Assembly (NCBI GenBank): GCA_036571765.1
Contig: BROE01000013.1
Location: 15,690,342-15,754,341, forward strand
Direction: 5' to 3'
Source of the DNA: Plecoglossus altivelis
Taxonomy: Eukaryota > Chordata > Actinopteri > Osmeriformes > Plecoglossidae
DNA: 64,000 nucleotides
Made by a program: the position numbers and the translations under genes. Numbering within the stretch: position 1 is the stretch's first letter; each line of letters begins with the position of its first letter. The notes under the pieces are model-generated. The model saw only the letters and a list, made by a program, of their open reading frames with translations, was not told the origin of the DNA and made no database searches. This document shows positions 61,701 to 64,000 of this stretch, piece by piece.

Positions 61701-64000
61701 CTTCTAGCGGCGTACGACGGTTGTTCCTTTAGGGACGCTGATGTTACGCCTCCATGAGATTCGGCCATCGGAGCACTTGAAAGGCCGTATGTACTTGGGA
61801 GGAAAAAAACGCGCTGTTCATTGTAGGAACTGCAATGATCATTACGGTCATTACAGCGGTAGTCTCACATGTGTCCAGTGGTGCATGCTGTACGCAGGCT
61901 CACGTTTACTCTCCCCTCCAGACTGACACCAAAATGATCCGAGTTAGATCTGACATTGATTCGCTGCTCCGTAATCCACGAAAGAGGCTTCTTGATGGTT
62001 TGTTCGTGCTCACATTTGGTTGTTTCAATGAGGTTGATTTGGTCCTAAAAGCCAGACAATGGCTGAGTGACTGCGACAGACAGAAATCTGTGGGTACTTT
62101 GGGAGCCTAGAGTGTTGCTTTTGCTAATCCCGCTCCATTCATCCATGCCTCTGAATGATCCGCCACTGTGTCCTACCTCACATCTCAGCGTCATACAACA
62201 ACAAAATGGCTGTGGGAAAACCTCCTGATGAGGCGTTTGTGGATTCACTGTCCAGCCCACCACAGTTTATGTGCTACAGTATAAATTCACTGTGTCAACA
62301 TGCGTTTCCTATACGCCACGATAAATCCTGCTTTTTAATCACCCACTCCCGCTAAAAGGCATTATAAAAAGAGTGGGACTTTATTGCACCAGTTCTTGTT
62401 TCAGGTAACCAGTGTGTTTGACTTGAGTTAGGAAGCGTTGGAGCGTGCTTGGAAGGAGCTGGCTCTTAAACCCCGGCTCTGTCCGGTTGGCCCATGCTAG
62501 TAGACTCTGTCCAGACAGCTGGGCTGTGCCTGGGGTGTTCCAGACAGACACCCGGGTCCTAACAGGTGCGCAGAGGGCCACGGAGCGGCTCCACTGACAG
62601 GTGATAGAGGGGAAGCACGGATGACAGACCTGCTCCCTCCATGTCACCCGGCGCTGCGTGTTCGCCGCTAACAGCTGGTCCAGAGTCTGTTGTTGTATGT
62701 GGTAACGATTGAGGCTGGAGCCAAGGATAGGGCTTACTGGTCTGGGGTCAGTCCTCCAGGGGGGCCGGGAGAAGGAGCAGAGAGGGCAACAGCTGCTGTG
62801 GCTGGGTGTTATGGTGATCTGACGGACCAGGGGTCTCTGTGTGTCTGTATACACTCAGATATCAGTTGGTCTCAACAAACAAAGATGAGAGACACAGTTC
62901 AAATGGCACAAGTGATAGCACAGCAGGCCATCAGCTGCTTCACAAGTGGGTTTCATAAATGTTTGGTATGTCTAACCCAAACACTCCTCTCAAACATCCC
63001 TTGGGTCAGACTAGCCAGGGAGCTGAGGGCCTGTCGAACCAACAAGCCTGTCTGTCAGTCATGCTAATGGGTTTGTAGAGTCTGTGGACGAAGGAACCGA
63101 GAGGATCCAAGTCTTTGTTTGGTTTAGCGTAAGCCCGCATCACCCACTTCACGTTTCCATCCATGATGGAATGCTACCGGCACGCAAGTTCGCACAAACA
63201 TACCACCCGTACTATTTACCACCGAGTGCCGGCAGGGGCAGGGGGATTGCATCCTGCGGTGTGTCAGGGGCTGTCCATGACATGTTTTAGAACGTTTACC
63301 ACCCTAAGGGGTAAAGTCTGCCACGTGCACCAGGGAACGTAGGAGGCTGTACATTAGCTCTTATTTAATGAAGAGCCATCAGGATTACTTACATTTCTCT
63401 GTGTGGGTTTTGTGTGTGTGTGTGTGTGTAGAGAGAGAGAGAAGAAGAAGGGATTGTTGTGTGGGGGATAGGTGTATGTATACGTGGAGAGTGTGGATGC
63501 GTGAGATGCTGGCCTTAAACGGTAATGGTTCTGTTGCGTTTCTAACACCCTGCCAAGACATGCCACATGACCCAGCACAGCTAGCATGAAGCCAGGAGCA
63601 GCCCTCTGTTTATGCAAATCCACTGGGTAGCACTGGCACTTGTCTAGATTTAAACAGGAAGAGGAGTACAGCAGGCGTAGTACAGTCAAATATAAATAAT
63701 GCAAATGGTTTATATTGTGTCTTACCAGTCTACTACTGAAATTAGGCAGCTGAGTGGAATTAATTGGAGGGGTTACTATAACCTACGTTTAAGGGTCAAC
63801 ACAGTTTACATGACTGCCATCATTACTGCAAATACAGACAACCTGAGTGGCTTGCTGAAGAGGATGTGGTTTTAATCTGGGTCTTTTCCTAGAACCTTGT
63901 GGGATGTCGCGTTTCGGCCAGAACGTCAGAACATCCGCTGGTGAGACGACTAGGATGGCACCAGATAAGGGTACGACAGTCAGTTGAGGACATTCACACT

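Larger units (their letters stand above)
54751..64000 (+). other. RRAS2: RRAS2 intron 1 (start), no gene recognised
   Basis: Over 9 kb with no exon I can assign on either strand. The longest open frame (60525-61199 -, 224 codons) has no recognisable domain. Microsatellites occur at 55763-55841 (CA), 58719-58755 (GT), 59086-59116 (GT) and 63408-63430 (GT/GA). Confidence 0.7.

Overview
The window is vertebrate nuclear DNA, almost certainly from a ray-finned (teleost) fish. Every gene is split into GT-AG exons, (CA)n, (GT)n and (CT)n microsatellites are very abundant, and the proteins match vertebrate families closely without being mammalian. No species can be named from the sequence alone.

Five protein-coding genes are present, in this order: CYP2R1 (+, 1281-4363, vitamin D 25-hydroxylase, 5 coding exons), PDE3B (-, 9309-39980, cGMP-inhibited cAMP phosphodiesterase, 16 coding exons, 21.6 kb first intron), PSMA1 (+, 41475-44155, proteasome subunit alpha-6, 10 coding exons), COPB1 (+, 45365-52282, coatomer beta subunit, 21 coding exons) and RRAS2 (+, first coding exon 54649-54750; the rest lies beyond the window). 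From general knowledge, this is the order and relative orientation of the same genes on human 11p15.2, so the window is an old conserved synteny block. I assembled the exons by hand from splice sites, phase continuity and remembered family sequence. CYP2R1, PDE3B and PSMA1 give uninterrupted proteins of about 507, 1097 and 262 residues. COPB1 gives about 924 residues only if one exon is read in a shortened form.

Layout: 1-1280 is the upstream flank and promoter of CYP2R1. 4364-9308 is the CYP2R1 3' UTR, then intergenic DNA, then the PDE3B 3' flank with a minisatellite and a long polypyrimidine tract. 39981-41474 is the divergent PDE3B/PSMA1 upstream region. 44156-45364 separates PSMA1 from COPB1. 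52283-54648 separates COPB1 from RRAS2. 54751-64000 is the start of RRAS2 intron 1. The genes have unrelated cellular roles: vitamin D activation, cyclic-nucleotide breakdown, protein degradation, vesicle coat and small-GTPase signalling. They are not an operon-like unit.

No new biological system is evident. The points most worth a second look concern gene structure: a damaged or shortened linker exon in COPB1; (TG)n tracts in place of normal polypyrimidine tracts at two acceptors; a 55-bp minisatellite running to the edge of a PDE3B splice donor; tandem 3-nt alternative splice sites in PDE3B and PSMA1; and a decayed Tc1/mariner-like element in a PSMA1 intron.
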